A stretch of DNA of 64,000 nucleotides from an uncultured Lachnospiraceae bacterium. GTDB lineage: Bacteria > Bacillota > Clostridia > Lachnospirales > Lachnospiraceae. Position numbers and translations under genes: made by a program. The DNA lies in contig CACZBK010000001.1 in NCBI GenBank assembly GCA_902779395.1, positions 1 through 64,000 of the forward strand. Direction: 5' to 3'. Shown piece after piece: positions 17,423 through 26,642 of this stretch. The notes below the pieces were generated by a model that was given only the letters and a program-made list of their open reading frames with translations, did no database searches and was not told where the DNA came from. Every line of letters starts with the position of its first letter. Position 1 is the first letter of the stretch.

Positions 17423-18535
17423 GTTTTCCCGGGCATCCTTAAGCGCCATCGCCACTACCTTATCCATATCCAGATAACGGTATATGCCCAGCCTTCCGCC
17501 AAATATCACATTTCCTTCTTCCTTAGCCAGAGCGCTGTACTTCTCATAAAGGGCATTGTTCTTTTCATCATTGATGGGGTAATAAGGCTCATCACCCTTT
17601 TTCCATGCAGCAGGATACTCCCTGGTTATCACTGTTTTGGGATTCATATTGCCGTTCTGAGCCCCGAATTCAAAGTGCTTATGCTCTATGATGCGGGTAT
17701 AGGGTATCTCATATTCGGTGTAGTTTACCAGGGTATTACCCTGATAGTTCTCCGTATCCAGCGTTTCCGTCTCAAAACGCAGGCTTCTGTATTCCAGGGT
17801 GCCGTATCTGTAATCATAATACTCATCCACCATGCCGGTGAATACCTTTTTATCAGCCAGTGAATCGTAATATGCCCTGTCGGAATAATAATCGCAGCCG
17901 GTCCTGACTTCTATGCCTTCCAGCAGACGTTCCACTATCTTTGTGTAGCCGCCTATGGGTATGCCCTGATACGGATCGTTAAAATAATTATTATCATAAA
18001 CAAAGCGCACAGGCAGACGTCTAATTATAAAAGCCGGAAGCTCATTGCAGGGACGCCCCCACTGTTTTCTTGTATAGCCGTTAATGAGCTTCTCATAAAT
18101 ATCGCGTCCCACAAGACTGATAGCCTGCTCCTCAAGATTCTTCGGCTCTGTTATCCCTGCTTCTCTTTTCTGCTCCTCTATCTTTGCACGTGCCTCTTCC
18201 GGAGTTTTTACGCCCCACATCTGATGAAAGGTATTCATATTAAAAGGAAGATTATACTGTTCATCCTTATATCTTGCTATAGGACAGTTGGTATAACGGT
18301 TAAACTCGGCAAACTGCCCGATATAATCCCATACTGCCCTGTCAGAAGTATGAAAGATATGCGGGCCGTATTTATGTACCTGTATGCCCTCAACATCCTC
18401 AGTATATATATTTCCGGCTATATGACTGCGCTTTTCTATGACAAGCACTTTCTTTCCGGCCTGCTTAGCCTCATGAGCAAAAACCGCACCGTATATACCG
18501 GCTCCCACGACAAGATAATCAAATTCACTCATCAT
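17417..18535 (-). CDS. glf: UDP-galactopyranose mutase
   Basis: A 372-residue flavoenzyme that converts UDP-galactopyranose to UDP-galactofuranose. FAD-binding N-terminus FDYLVVGAGIYGAVFAHEA, followed by VIEKRSHIAGNIYTED and HKYGPHIFHTSDRAVWDYI, classic Glf motifs. Also seen are GYTRKQWGRPC, ARYKDEQYNLPFNM and the C-terminal VIFGGRLGIYRYLDMDKVV. The ATG at 18535 was chosen over one 16 codons earlier because GGGGAGG lies six bases upstream. The gene then overlaps the clpA stop by 11 bases, placing glf in the clpS-clpA transcript. Presence of Glf implies galactofuranose in a surface glycan, probably the product of the adjacent operon. Confidence 0.93.
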   Translation of the reverse strand: MMSEFDYLVVGAGIYGAVFAHEAKQAGKKVLVIEKRSHIAGNIYTEDVEGIQVHKYGPHIFHTSDRAVWDYIGQFAEFNRYTNCPIARYKDEQYNLPFNMNTFHQMWGVKTPEEARAKIEEQKREAGITEPKNLEEQAISLVGRDIYEKLINGYTRKQWGRPCNELPAFIIRRLPVRFVYDNNYFNDPYQGIPIGGYTKIVERLLEGIEVRTGCDYYSDRAYYDSLADKKVFTGMVDEYYDYRYGTLEYRSLRFETETLDTENYQGNTLVNYTEYEIPYTRIIEHKHFEFGAQNGNMNPKTVITREYPAAWKKGDEPYYPINDEKNNALYEKYSALAKEEGNVIFGGRLGIYRYLDMDKVVAMALKDARENL

Positions 18536-20909
18536 CCTGTCCCTCCCCTGTTTTTCCGTTTCTTCTGTTGCTTTTCCGTACACCCTGGGTTATTTTTTTC
18601 TTCTTGCCGCTTAAGAGATCATCCGGTTCTATCGTTTTCTTTACAGATCTTTTCACAGATGAAGCTCCGGTGATCGCCGGCTTGCCATCCTTTACGGTAA
18701 GATACGTATCCCCGCCGTTCTTTAAACTTCCGAATAGTATCTCGGACACGAACAGGGGTTTTATCTCTCCGTCGATCACGCGCTCTATCTCACGGCCGCC
18801 GTAATCCTTCGTAATACCTCTTTTTATTATATACTCCCTTGCTTCATCCTTAACATGCAGTTCCACCTTGCGCTGTTTAAGCTTTTCGGAAAGCTCGGAC
18901 AGCTTTTTATCGGCTATCTGTCCGGCCATCTTACTGTTCATATGGTTAAATGTTACTATAGCGCTTAAACGGTTTCTGAACTCCGGCGTGAAGACCCTCT
19001 TTACTTCTTCCATCATCACGCTGTCATTAAAACGGCCGGCTCCGAATCCGATATTCTGTTTTCCTATCAGTCTGGCGCCTGCATTACTGGTCATTATTAT
19101 TATCACGTTCCTAAAATCCGCCTTCTGCCCGCGATTATCGGTAAGAGAAGCATAATCCATAACCTGCAGCAGCACATTATAGATATCCGGATGTGCTTTT
19201 TCTATCTCATCCAGAAGAAGCACACAATGAGGAGTCTTCCGTATGGCATCGGTAAGAAGGCCTCCGTCATCATAGCCCACATACCCTGCGGGAGAACCTA
19301 TCAGTTTCGATACGGTATGTTTTTCCGCATACTCACTCATATCAAAGCGTATGAACTCGACTCCCATCTCCTTTGCCAGAACTTTTGCAACCTCTGTTTT
19401 ACCCACACCGGTAGGTCCCACAAAGAGAAATGAAGCTATCGGCTTATTATCTGCCAGAAGACCGGCCCTGGACATACATATGGAGTCCACTATCCTGCGT
19501 ACCGCTTCTTCCTGGCCGAAAATAAACGAAGTAATACGTTCATAAAGATTCTTAAGCCCCTCAAGCTCTGACGATGCTGCGGTCTGCCTGGGGATATTGC
19601 CCACCTCTGCAAGTACGGTCTCGATAACGTCTTTGCCAACTGTTTGTCTCTTCTGTCCTTTGATGGGATGCATACGCCTGTATGCCGCTGCCTCATCGAT
19701 AAGGTCTATGGCTTTATCCGGCAGGCAGCGCCCCCCTATGTATTCCTTGCTCAGATGTACAGCTGCCTTAAGTACGTCACGTCCATACTTTACATTATGA
19801 TAATGCTCGTAACTGCGTTTTATTCCCTCCAGTATCCGTAAAGCTTCTTCTTCATCCGGTTCTTTTATATCAACCTTCTGGAAACGCCGGGAAAGAGTAG
19901 CATTTTTAGAAAAATATTTTTTGTGCTCATCATATGTAGTTGCCCCTATGAAACGTATATTACCGTTCTCCAGATATGGCTTCATCATATTGGAGGCATC
20001 CATGGAGCCCCCACCTGAAGATCCTGCCCCTATAAGGCTGTGTATCTCATCGATAAATACTATGGGCTTTTCCATATCCTCCAGAGCATCCATTATATCC
20101 AGAAAGCGCTTTTCAAAATCCCCGCGGTACTGCGTACCTGCCAGCAGCGCCCCGACTTCCAGATTATATACAGGAGCGTGCTTAAGCTCATCGGGAACTT
20201 CTTCTTTTTCTATCCTCTCCACCAGACCGTACACGACGCTTGTTTTGCCTACACCGGGCTCTCCCAGAAGCAGCGGATTGTTCTTTTCCTTCCTTAGAAG
20301 TATACGAATTATGCGATCCAGTTCCTTATCCCTGCCTATCAGCGGATTTCTTTCCCCGATATGTTCATTCATAAGCCTTGCATATTCCAGCACAAAACTC
20401 TCAGGCGAGTCGTATTCTCCCTCATCAGCCTCATCATCATAAGGCGGAAGAGCACTTTCGTTATTCTCCGTCAACAGCTGGAGTGTAGATACAAAATCCT
20501 CTATCCTGCCAACCTGCTGACTCAAAAAGAATTCCGCAAAGCTCTCCTTCAGTTTCCCCATAGCATAGATCACATGATACAGGCAGATATACTCCGACCC
20601 CATGTGTTCTGCCGTCTCCACCGACATTTCTATCATAGCCGCAAACGAATCGGAGATCCTCTCTCCGATCGTCCTCATATCAGGCTTTTCATCCGATTTC
20701 TTTTCCGGAAGCATGGTCTTGAAGAAATCATCAAGATCATCACGCAAAAGCCTGGGATTTCCTCCGTTCATGTTAAGTGCCTTTACAAAGACCGGCACAT
20801 CAAGACATGCATACAGAACATGTTCGGGGGTGACCATCTCACTGCCCATCTGAGCCGCTGTAAAAAGCGTCGTCTGCATGATCTTTTCCGTCATATCATT
20901 AAAAACCAT
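18525..20909 (-). CDS. clpA: ClpA-type AAA+ unfoldase of the ClpAP protease
   Basis: A 794-residue Hsp100 ATPase. The N-domain (1-145) is followed by D1 with Walker A GEPGVGKTS (216-224) and Walker B VFIDEIHSL, and D2 with Walker A GPTGVGKTE (498-506) and LLLDEIEKAHPD. There is no middle coiled-coil domain, which separates it from ClpB and ClpC. The loop KQNIGFGAG near 617-625 is the IGF-type ClpP docking loop, so it should deliver substrates to ClpP (not in the window). Residues after about 750 form an unusually Lys/Arg-rich tail. It sits six bases after clpS, its N-degron adaptor, and overlaps glf. The Shine-Dalgarno is weak; a later Met at residue 6 is possible. Confidence 0.93.
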   Translation of the reverse strand: MVFNDMTEKIMQTTLFTAAQMGSEMVTPEHVLYACLDVPVFVKALNMNGGNPRLLRDDLDDFFKTMLPEKKSDEKPDMRTIGERISDSFAAMIEMSVETAEHMGSEYICLYHVIYAMGKLKESFAEFFLSQQVGRIEDFVSTLQLLTENNESALPPYDDEADEGEYDSPESFVLEYARLMNEHIGERNPLIGRDKELDRIIRILLRKEKNNPLLLGEPGVGKTSVVYGLVERIEKEEVPDELKHAPVYNLEVGALLAGTQYRGDFEKRFLDIMDALEDMEKPIVFIDEIHSLIGAGSSGGGSMDASNMMKPYLENGNIRFIGATTYDEHKKYFSKNATLSRRFQKVDIKEPDEEEALRILEGIKRSYEHYHNVKYGRDVLKAAVHLSKEYIGGRCLPDKAIDLIDEAAAYRRMHPIKGQKRQTVGKDVIETVLAEVGNIPRQTAASSELEGLKNLYERITSFIFGQEEAVRRIVDSICMSRAGLLADNKPIASFLFVGPTGVGKTEVAKVLAKEMGVEFIRFDMSEYAEKHTVSKLIGSPAGYVGYDDGGLLTDAIRKTPHCVLLLDEIEKAHPDIYNVLLQVMDYASLTDNRGQKADFRNVIIIMTSNAGARLIGKQNIGFGAGRFNDSVMMEEVKRVFTPEFRNRLSAIVTFNHMNSKMAGQIADKKLSELSEKLKQRKVELHVKDEAREYIIKRGITKDYGGREIERVIDGEIKPLFVSEILFGSLKNGGDTYLTVKDGKPAITGASSVKRSVKKTIEPDDLLSGKKKKITQGVRKSNRRNGKTGEGQDDE

Positions 20910-20914
20910 AGTCG

Positions 20915-21244
20915 TTACTCACTTTCGATATCGATCCTGAAAGGGAAGCCCTGAGCTCTGGCTCTCTCCATGGCCTTCCGCTGCTTGGTCTTAGCCACAT
21001 CATATATGTATACGGCTATTACCGCACTGCCGTTATGATGTACTTTCAGCATCAGTTCAACGGCTTCTTCATTACTTTTGTTAAATATGTCTTTCAATAT
21101 CTCCACCACAAAATCCATGGTAGTGACATCATCATTAAGCATTATCACTTTATACAGTGAGGGTTTCTTAGGCTTAATACGAACAGAGGACTGCACACCG
21201 CAGCCCTCATCCTGCCTGACCTTTTTACCTGTATCATCTGACAT
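20915..21244 (-). CDS. clpS: ClpS, N-degron adaptor for ClpAP
   Basis: A 109-residue adaptor. After a flexible N-terminus of about 27 residues comes the fold YKVIMLNDDVTTMDFVVEIL, containing the Asn-Asp-Asp that holds the substrate alpha-amino group, and LMLKVHHNGSAVIAVY with the Met and His that line the hydrophobic pocket. AVYIYDVAKTK is the usual ClpA N-domain contact region. ClpS carries proteins with N-terminal Leu, Phe, Tyr or Trp to ClpA. It lies two bases after a 42-codon ORF whose end contains its Shine-Dalgarno (GAGG), and six bases before clpA. Length and motifs are complete. Confidence 0.95.
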   Translation of the reverse strand: MSDDTGKKVRQDEGCGVQSSVRIKPKKPSLYKVIMLNDDVTTMDFVVEILKDIFNKSNEEAVELMLKVHHNGSAVIAVYIYDVAKTKQRKAMERARAQGFPFRIDIESE

Positions 21245-21246
21245 TT

Positions 21247-21375
21247 TCAGTCCTCTTCGTCATCAACCACCGAGGCGATCGAGCTCACAAAAGTGCTGAT
21301 CACCGATATTACCACACCCAGAATGATTATAAGTGCCCCGCCGAATATAGTAAATAAAACCGTTAATTGTTCCAT
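21247..21375 (-). CDS. 42-residue single-pass membrane protein upstream of clpS
   Basis: A small ORF starting MEQLTVLFTIFGGALIIILG and ending in the acidic tail VVDDEED. It has a strong GGAGG eight bases before the ATG, one hydrophobic helix of about 24 residues (roughly 5-28), and a stop only two bases before the clpS ATG. The clpS Shine-Dalgarno lies inside its last codons, so clpS translation is probably coupled to it. Membrane topology is likely N-out or N-in single pass with an acidic C-terminus; no family is recognised. The ribosome binding site, spacing and coherent hydrophobic pattern support a real gene. It could alternatively act as a leader peptide. Confidence 0.7.
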   Translation of the reverse strand: MEQLTVLFTIFGGALIIILGVVISVISTFVSSIASVVDDEED

Positions 21376-21448
21376 TCGTACTGCCTCCTGAACTGATCCT
21401 GCAAACGCTGATATTTTACCACAATTATACTGTATTATACAAGCTTTT

Positions 21449-23767
21449 TCATCCTTTGATGTTATATTTGCTTATCGTGAATCTGACTTTCTTATAGCCT
21501 CCGTATTCTCCAAGCCCATGAATTATCATAGTGGCGCTTCCGGTTTTTGTATTTTTCTTATAAAAGAGGATCTCGTACTGACCGGACTCTATGTCTGTCC
21601 GGATCTGATCCTTATCCGGTTCCACCGGATATCCCGTATACTGCTGCTTAGCCACCTTGAATTTCACATTTTCTATCTTTTTCGCAGCCGCCCTGTACTC
21701 TATCACCTTTGTACCGCTATAGTTTCCGATCCCCTTTATATGTATAAGGAATCGTCTCCCCATAGCCACATAATCATCCATTTCTATCGGATCCCCGTTC
21801 AGATCGGTATAATAGTAATCGCTCTCATAATCTATACCTGCTTCAAGCCTTACACCGTTAGTATCTACCAGCACGGGTTTTACTATGTAATTCTTAAATT
21901 TCACCTTTTTCGGATTCCATATCGGGTCTTTTGTCATTGAAATGCACATATCTATAGGCTTTGAATATACCATAACTTCTCTGGTGATGGTATGGGCACT
22001 GTATGAACCGCAGCCTGTTATCCTCACTTTATATGTATCGTCAGCAGGTCTGTCCTCATCATACTCATAGGTATAATCCAGCCCGAGACGCAATAGCCTG
22101 CTGTCATACGTTACTATCGGCGAAGGTTTATTGCCGCCCTTTTCATAATATGTACGTTCGGGAAGTTTTACCTCTATATGATCCTCATTAAACGGGCACG
22201 GATGGATCTCAAACGCTCCGTCCTTCACCCCGCTGTAGCCACCGCAGCCTCTGATCCTGTATTCTGCCGTACCCACATTTATATTATGTGAATAGCTTAC
22301 CGTATAGTCCTTATCTTCTATCAGTCTAACTGAACCTACTGTAACCGTAAGGTCCGGTTTTACGGGTTTTCCCGTATACACCGCTTTATCAGCCTTTACT
22401 CTGGCCCCTTCCAGACTTCTGCCTTTTATCCTGAATGACCTTTTTGCAGTACCGCAAAATACGATCCCGTCCTTAAAAGGTTCCCCGTTTCCGGTGATCA
22501 CAAGATATGCCGTTCCGGCATCGATATTTCTCTCATAAGTAACATCAATACCTCTTGTGACATCTTCATTCTTGTAGGTGATCGTAGTTACCGGTGTGAC
22601 TGCAAAGCCTGTCCATTCCTGATTCTGTATCCTGCCGACCTTGATATTACGTACATCGATACCTTCCCCGATGGTAACGTTTATCGTAAGACTGCCGGTG
22701 AAATTCCCCGTACCCGTGATAGTTACTTCATATTTTCCCGGATCCCTGAGCAGATCAGGGTGTATGCTCATTTCATAATCCCTGATACGCTTAAGCGGTT
22801 TATTTCTCCAATATACCACAGGCGTCCTGTCCGAAAGCGTGGCCTTTGTGGAAAGGACCATATCTTCTGCAGTACACTCTTCCTCCAATCTGACCGGCTC
22901 AATGGTAAATTCAACTTCGTGCTTCCCCTTGTAACTGCCTTTGCCCGTGATCACCATGACCGCAGTACCGGCATTGACATTTTTCCTGTAGGAAACTTTA
23001 TAATCCCTGCCCGGAGCAAGACTCCTACCGTTATACCATACGACCGCATCTTCCTGGGTAATGCTTTTACCTGTATAAACAGCAGCACGTACCCCCGTTA
23101 CCTTAAATCCCATTTCCGGAACAGGCGTAGGAGGAACAGGACCCTGAGTAGGGGTAGGCGTTACATCGGGAACCGTAGGAACGGGTCCCGGGGTAGGGGT
23201 AGGAGTTTCTGTAGGTTCAGGAGTAGGGGTAGGCGCAACAATACTCCAGTTTGCAATAGCCGTACCGCCAAATACTCCCGTACCTATTACCTTAACCTCA
23301 TAGGTACCTATTTCCTTCCTTACCAGGCTTCCTGTTACAACATAATCACTGCCCTTCGTAAGGATCTTATGATCCCACTCAACACTCACCACTTCCTGAG
23401 TGATATAATCTCCGGTATACACGGCAGTTTCAAAAGCAAGTGTGATGAGAGCTTCCTGTATCGGGTAAGGCGTAGGAGTTGCAGTTGCTGCAGCTATGAT
23501 CTCGCCTTCTTCCTCCTCGTCATCTTCCTCTTCTTCCTTCATGACGGGGGTCGGACTTGCCGGAGTCAATGGCTCTTCTCCATTCTCACCTTCATCCTGT
23601 TTTGCATTATCTTCGGAAACAGAGGGAATGTCATCAGCCGATACAGTCGGTGTGGGCACAGGCAAAGGCTCCTCAGCATTAACCGGGGTGGAAAAAACAC
23701 CGCCCGATCCTATGCAGAGCATTAATATAAGCATGATACCCGCTACAGGTTTGATAGCTTTTCTCAT
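21449..23767 (-). CDS. Secreted surface protein with repeated MBG-like beta domains
   Basis: 772 residues. A signal peptide (MRKAIKPVAGIMLILMLCIG, cleavage probably after VNA near residue 30) is followed by an acidic, Pro/Thr-rich stretch with a run of Glu/Asp near residues 77-89. Then come about seven repeats of 75-90 residues built on YTGK, GxDYxVSYxxNxxAGTA, VxITGxGxYxG and a closing FxI strand, resembling MBG-type bacterial immunoglobulin-like modules. Two PTPTPEP-style linkers lie between the first repeats. There is no LPXTG motif or transmembrane anchor at the C-terminus, so it is released or held non-covalently. The start has GAGGAG upstream. Last gene of an operon with a GH36 alpha-galactosidase; a glycan or matrix role is inferred. 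Confidence 0.75.
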   Translation of the reverse strand: MRKAIKPVAGIMLILMLCIGSGGVFSTPVNAEEPLPVPTPTVSADDIPSVSEDNAKQDEGENGEEPLTPASPTPVMKEEEEDDEEEEGEIIAAATATPTPYPIQEALITLAFETAVYTGDYITQEVVSVEWDHKILTKGSDYVVTGSLVRKEIGTYEVKVIGTGVFGGTAIANWSIVAPTPTPEPTETPTPTPGPVPTVPDVTPTPTQGPVPPTPVPEMGFKVTGVRAAVYTGKSITQEDAVVWYNGRSLAPGRDYKVSYRKNVNAGTAVMVITGKGSYKGKHEVEFTIEPVRLEEECTAEDMVLSTKATLSDRTPVVYWRNKPLKRIRDYEMSIHPDLLRDPGKYEVTITGTGNFTGSLTINVTIGEGIDVRNIKVGRIQNQEWTGFAVTPVTTITYKNEDVTRGIDVTYERNIDAGTAYLVITGNGEPFKDGIVFCGTAKRSFRIKGRSLEGARVKADKAVYTGKPVKPDLTVTVGSVRLIEDKDYTVSYSHNINVGTAEYRIRGCGGYSGVKDGAFEIHPCPFNEDHIEVKLPERTYYEKGGNKPSPIVTYDSRLLRLGLDYTYEYDEDRPADDTYKVRITGCGSYSAHTITREVMVYSKPIDMCISMTKDPIWNPKKVKFKNYIVKPVLVDTNGVRLEAGIDYESDYYYTDLNGDPIEMDDYVAMGRRFLIHIKGIGNYSGTKVIEYRAAAKKIENVKFKVAKQQYTGYPVEPDKDQIRTDIESGQYEILFYKKNTKTGSATMIIHGLGEYGGYKKVRFTISKYNIKG

Positions 23768-23780
23768 ATATCACTCCTCA

Positions 23781-25994
23781 TTAAGACAGTTCTGTTATAT
23801 GTAATAACACTCCTTTATGATCCCCCCACAGATTTATCATATTGATCCCGGCATTCATAAGACTGTCTCCATGATATGCCTTATCTTCACCATAGGGCAG
23901 CTCACTGACACTTTCCATATCAAAACGATATATCCTGTATATCTTACCGGGATCAAGCCCCTGAAGCTTTAACCTGCGGGAATGTACGCAGGCCCTCCCC
24001 AGTACTTGTATATACGTCAGAAGAGCTTCACTCTTATCCTTCTTTATACACATCCAGCTGTCATATTCCCTGTTCTCCGAATATGACGCCAGCCGGTAAT
24101 AATCTCCTGCCGCTACCAGTTCATGATACATATGGTACATCTTAACCTGCGCCGGTATCATGGCCCTGTCAGCCTCCGGTATGCGTGTGATATCAAGCTC
24201 GTAACCGAAAGTTCCCGCTAAAGCCACATAGCCTCTTGTTTCAAACGGAGTGATACGTCCCACCGTATGATTCGGACAGTCACTTACATGAGCTCCCATA
24301 GTTGAGAGCGGATACACTAATGCGGTTCCTTCCTGTATCTTAAGCCGTTCAATGGCATCCGTATCATCAGAGCACCATATCTGCGGACTGAAACACAGCA
24401 TTCCCGGATCAAAACGCGCCCCGCCTCCCGAACAGTTTTCAAGAAGAAGCCCGGGATAACGCCTGATGAGTCTGTCCTGAAGCTCATAAACTCCAAGAAC
24501 ATAGCGGTGTGAAAGCTCCTTCTGCCTGTCTGCCGGAAGCTTAAGTGAAGCCAGATCGGCAAGCGGTCTGTTCATATCCCATTTCACATACTCGATATTC
24601 GCACTATCTAATATATCGGATAAAGATTTAAAAACATGATCTCTTACGTCTGATCTGCTCATATCAAGGACATACTGATTTCTCGCAAGGGCAGCTTCCC
24701 TGCCGGGAACGGCAATGGCCCAATCCGGATGGGCGCGATACAGTTCCGAATCCGGACTTATCATCTCGGGTTCAAACCATATACCGAATTTAAGGCCAAG
24801 GGCATTTACACCGTCAACAAGTTTTTTCAGTCCGCCTTTGATCTTTTCTTCATTTACAGTCCAGTCACCAAGTGCCCTGTTGTCGTCATATCTGTTGCCA
24901 AACCAGCCATCATCCATGACCAGCATCTCTATGCCGCTTTTTGCCGCTTCCCCGGCTATGGCAAGAAGTTTTTCTTCGTTAAAATCAAAATATGTAGCCT
25001 CCCAGTTGTTGATAAGAATGGGGCGTGCCTTATCCTTCCAGGGCGAGCGTATAAGGTGCTCACGGTAAAGATCATGAAAACTCCTGCTCATACCGCCCAG
25101 GCCTTCCGATGAATAGACGAGCACAGCCTGTGGAGTTGCAAAGCTTTCTCCCGGCTCGAGCTTCCATTCAAAATCCTCAGGATTTATACCTGTCAATATA
25201 CGAAGATTATCAAACTGTCCTTCATATACACTTGCAATAAAGTTTCCGGAATAGATCAGGTTTATGCCATAAGCTTCACCTCTTGACTGGCTGCAGTCTT
25301 TAGATACGATACCCATAAAAGGATGATGCTGGTGAGATGTCTCTCCCCGTCCGGAATACACCCCCTGGAATCCGTGAGCGATGGGTTTTCTGTCGATATA
25401 TCGTTCTCTTGCCCAGGTACCGTTTAAAGTAATAAGCTCGTAATCCTCATTATCCATATCGAAAGAAGCTGACAAGGCCCGTTCAAGATACAGGGTCTGC
25501 GTAAAACTGTGTATCACGCTGTATCGAACAATGGCATCGCTGTCTTCGAAGATGATATATTTCAATTCTACCGTAAGGCCCGTTATCTTATCTTTCAGCT
25601 CTATTGTAAGAACCGTTCCGTTATCACCGAAAACTCCGGGCACAGGAGCATCAGTAAAACCGGAAATGCTATAGCCCGAATAATAAAGCTCTGATGTACA
25701 ATATCCATCCTCTGTGCGTATTTTGAGCGCAGCTTCCCTGAAATCACCGCAACCATGAACCGGATATTCAAAGGGCGCGCAATCCATGAAACTTATCTTA
25801 TCCCTTTTATTCCCGGACGGAACAAACGGGCTCTCTCCGGTACGGAGCAGATAATTCACATCCTCATCAGATATATGCTTGCCGTAATATACATGACCGG
25901 CATACCCCGGATCATCCATTATCGCAATTATATAGCTGGTATTCGGGGTATCCAGTTTGAAGATCCTTTCTTTTTCATTTACCGAAACAGACAT
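23781..25994 (-). CDS. GH36 alpha-galactosidase
   Basis: A 737-residue cytosolic enzyme (no signal peptide) that removes terminal alpha-1,6-galactose from raffinose-type sugars or galactomannan fragments. The N-terminal beta-sandwich (about 1-320) precedes a (beta/alpha)8 barrel with DDGWFGNRYDDNRALGDW, GLKFGIWFEPEMISPDS, the nucleophile region YVKWDMNRPL and ENCSGGGARFDPGML, then WCSDDTDAIERL containing the acid/base Asp. Length and motif order match GH36 subgroup I, like AgaN and RafA. AGGAGGT lies seven bases before the ATG. It follows the Nudix gene by 15 bases and precedes the repeat protein by 13. No sugar transporter lies beside it, though an MsmK-type ATPase is encoded at 34 kb. Confidence 0.92.
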   Translation of the reverse strand: MSVSVNEKERIFKLDTPNTSYIIAIMDDPGYAGHVYYGKHISDEDVNYLLRTGESPFVPSGNKRDKISFMDCAPFEYPVHGCGDFREAALKIRTEDGYCTSELYYSGYSISGFTDAPVPGVFGDNGTVLTIELKDKITGLTVELKYIIFEDSDAIVRYSVIHSFTQTLYLERALSASFDMDNEDYELITLNGTWARERYIDRKPIAHGFQGVYSGRGETSHQHHPFMGIVSKDCSQSRGEAYGINLIYSGNFIASVYEGQFDNLRILTGINPEDFEWKLEPGESFATPQAVLVYSSEGLGGMSRSFHDLYREHLIRSPWKDKARPILINNWEATYFDFNEEKLLAIAGEAAKSGIEMLVMDDGWFGNRYDDNRALGDWTVNEEKIKGGLKKLVDGVNALGLKFGIWFEPEMISPDSELYRAHPDWAIAVPGREAALARNQYVLDMSRSDVRDHVFKSLSDILDSANIEYVKWDMNRPLADLASLKLPADRQKELSHRYVLGVYELQDRLIRRYPGLLLENCSGGGARFDPGMLCFSPQIWCSDDTDAIERLKIQEGTALVYPLSTMGAHVSDCPNHTVGRITPFETRGYVALAGTFGYELDITRIPEADRAMIPAQVKMYHMYHELVAAGDYYRLASYSENREYDSWMCIKKDKSEALLTYIQVLGRACVHSRRLKLQGLDPGKIYRIYRFDMESVSELPYGEDKAYHGDSLMNAGINMINLWGDHKGVLLHITELS

Positions 25995-26009
25995 GTGATA
26001 AACCTCCTG

Positions 26010-26630
26010 TCATTCCTGTATTTTTATAAACCGGAACGGATCTGACTCCTCTGAACCAAGAAAATTCATACACAGATATGCCATCCTCAGGGATACCTGC
26101 TCTTCTCTCAATATCCGGCGCACCTCTGCCTTATCAGCTGTCACTACGCTTATGCTTTCTGTATCCTCCGGCATGCTCACACAGCCGTCCGCTGTGGCAT
26201 AGCCAAACACCGTGGCGCTGCTCTCATCCGTATATCCGGCCCCCATATAAAAACCGCGGTTCCACATAGGATCTCCGCTTACAGGTTCCAATATATATCC
26301 CGTTTCTTCCTTAAGTTCGCGTATTGCCGCCTGCTCGGGAGTCTCACCCGCCTCTATCAGTCCCGCCGGTAGTTCATATATAAAACGTCCAAGAGGATAA
26401 CGGTACTGACGTATCAGGATTATCTTTCCCGGATCACTTTTGAGAATGGGATAGATAACACAGCCCTCCTCAAAGGTCCTGCCCGTCACGGCTTTGATAT
26501 TCTCAATATTATTTCTTGAAACAAAAAAATAATCGAACGCCCTGCCGTTATCCGTCAGCGCGTCCATATGATAGAAATTCAGAAATCTGTTACTGTACAG
26601 ATCCTTGATAGATGTGTATTTAGCTGCCAT
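26010..26630 (-). CDS. Nudix hydrolase, ADP-ribose pyrophosphatase-like
   Basis: A 206-residue Nudix protein. The box GLIEAGETPEQAAIRELKEE with TGY following (residues about 91-113) matches the G-x5-E-x7-REUxEExGU consensus with the metal-binding glutamates intact. Upstream are KIILIRQYRYPLGRFIYELP, the region preceding the box in ADP-ribose and nucleotide-sugar pyrophosphatases. It would hydrolyse a nucleoside diphosphate linked to another moiety in the cytosol. The exact substrate cannot be named, though GDP- or UDP-sugars fit its glycan-related neighbours. It is 12 bases after the HD-GYP-like gene, with a weak Shine-Dalgarno. Confidence 0.87.
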   Translation of the reverse strand: MAAKYTSIKDLYSNRFLNFYHMDALTDNGRAFDYFFVSRNNIENIKAVTGRTFEEGCVIYPILKSDPGKIILIRQYRYPLGRFIYELPAGLIEAGETPEQAAIRELKEETGYILEPVSGDPMWNRGFYMGAGYTDESSATVFGYATADGCVSMPEDTESISVVTADKAEVRRILREEQVSLRMAYLCMNFLGSEESDPFRFIKIQE

Positions 26631-26642
26631 CGATCTACATAT

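Noticed and set aside
21449-23767. Sortase-anchored surface protein
   Set aside because: No LPXTG-like motif, hydrophobic segment or positive tail at the C-terminus.
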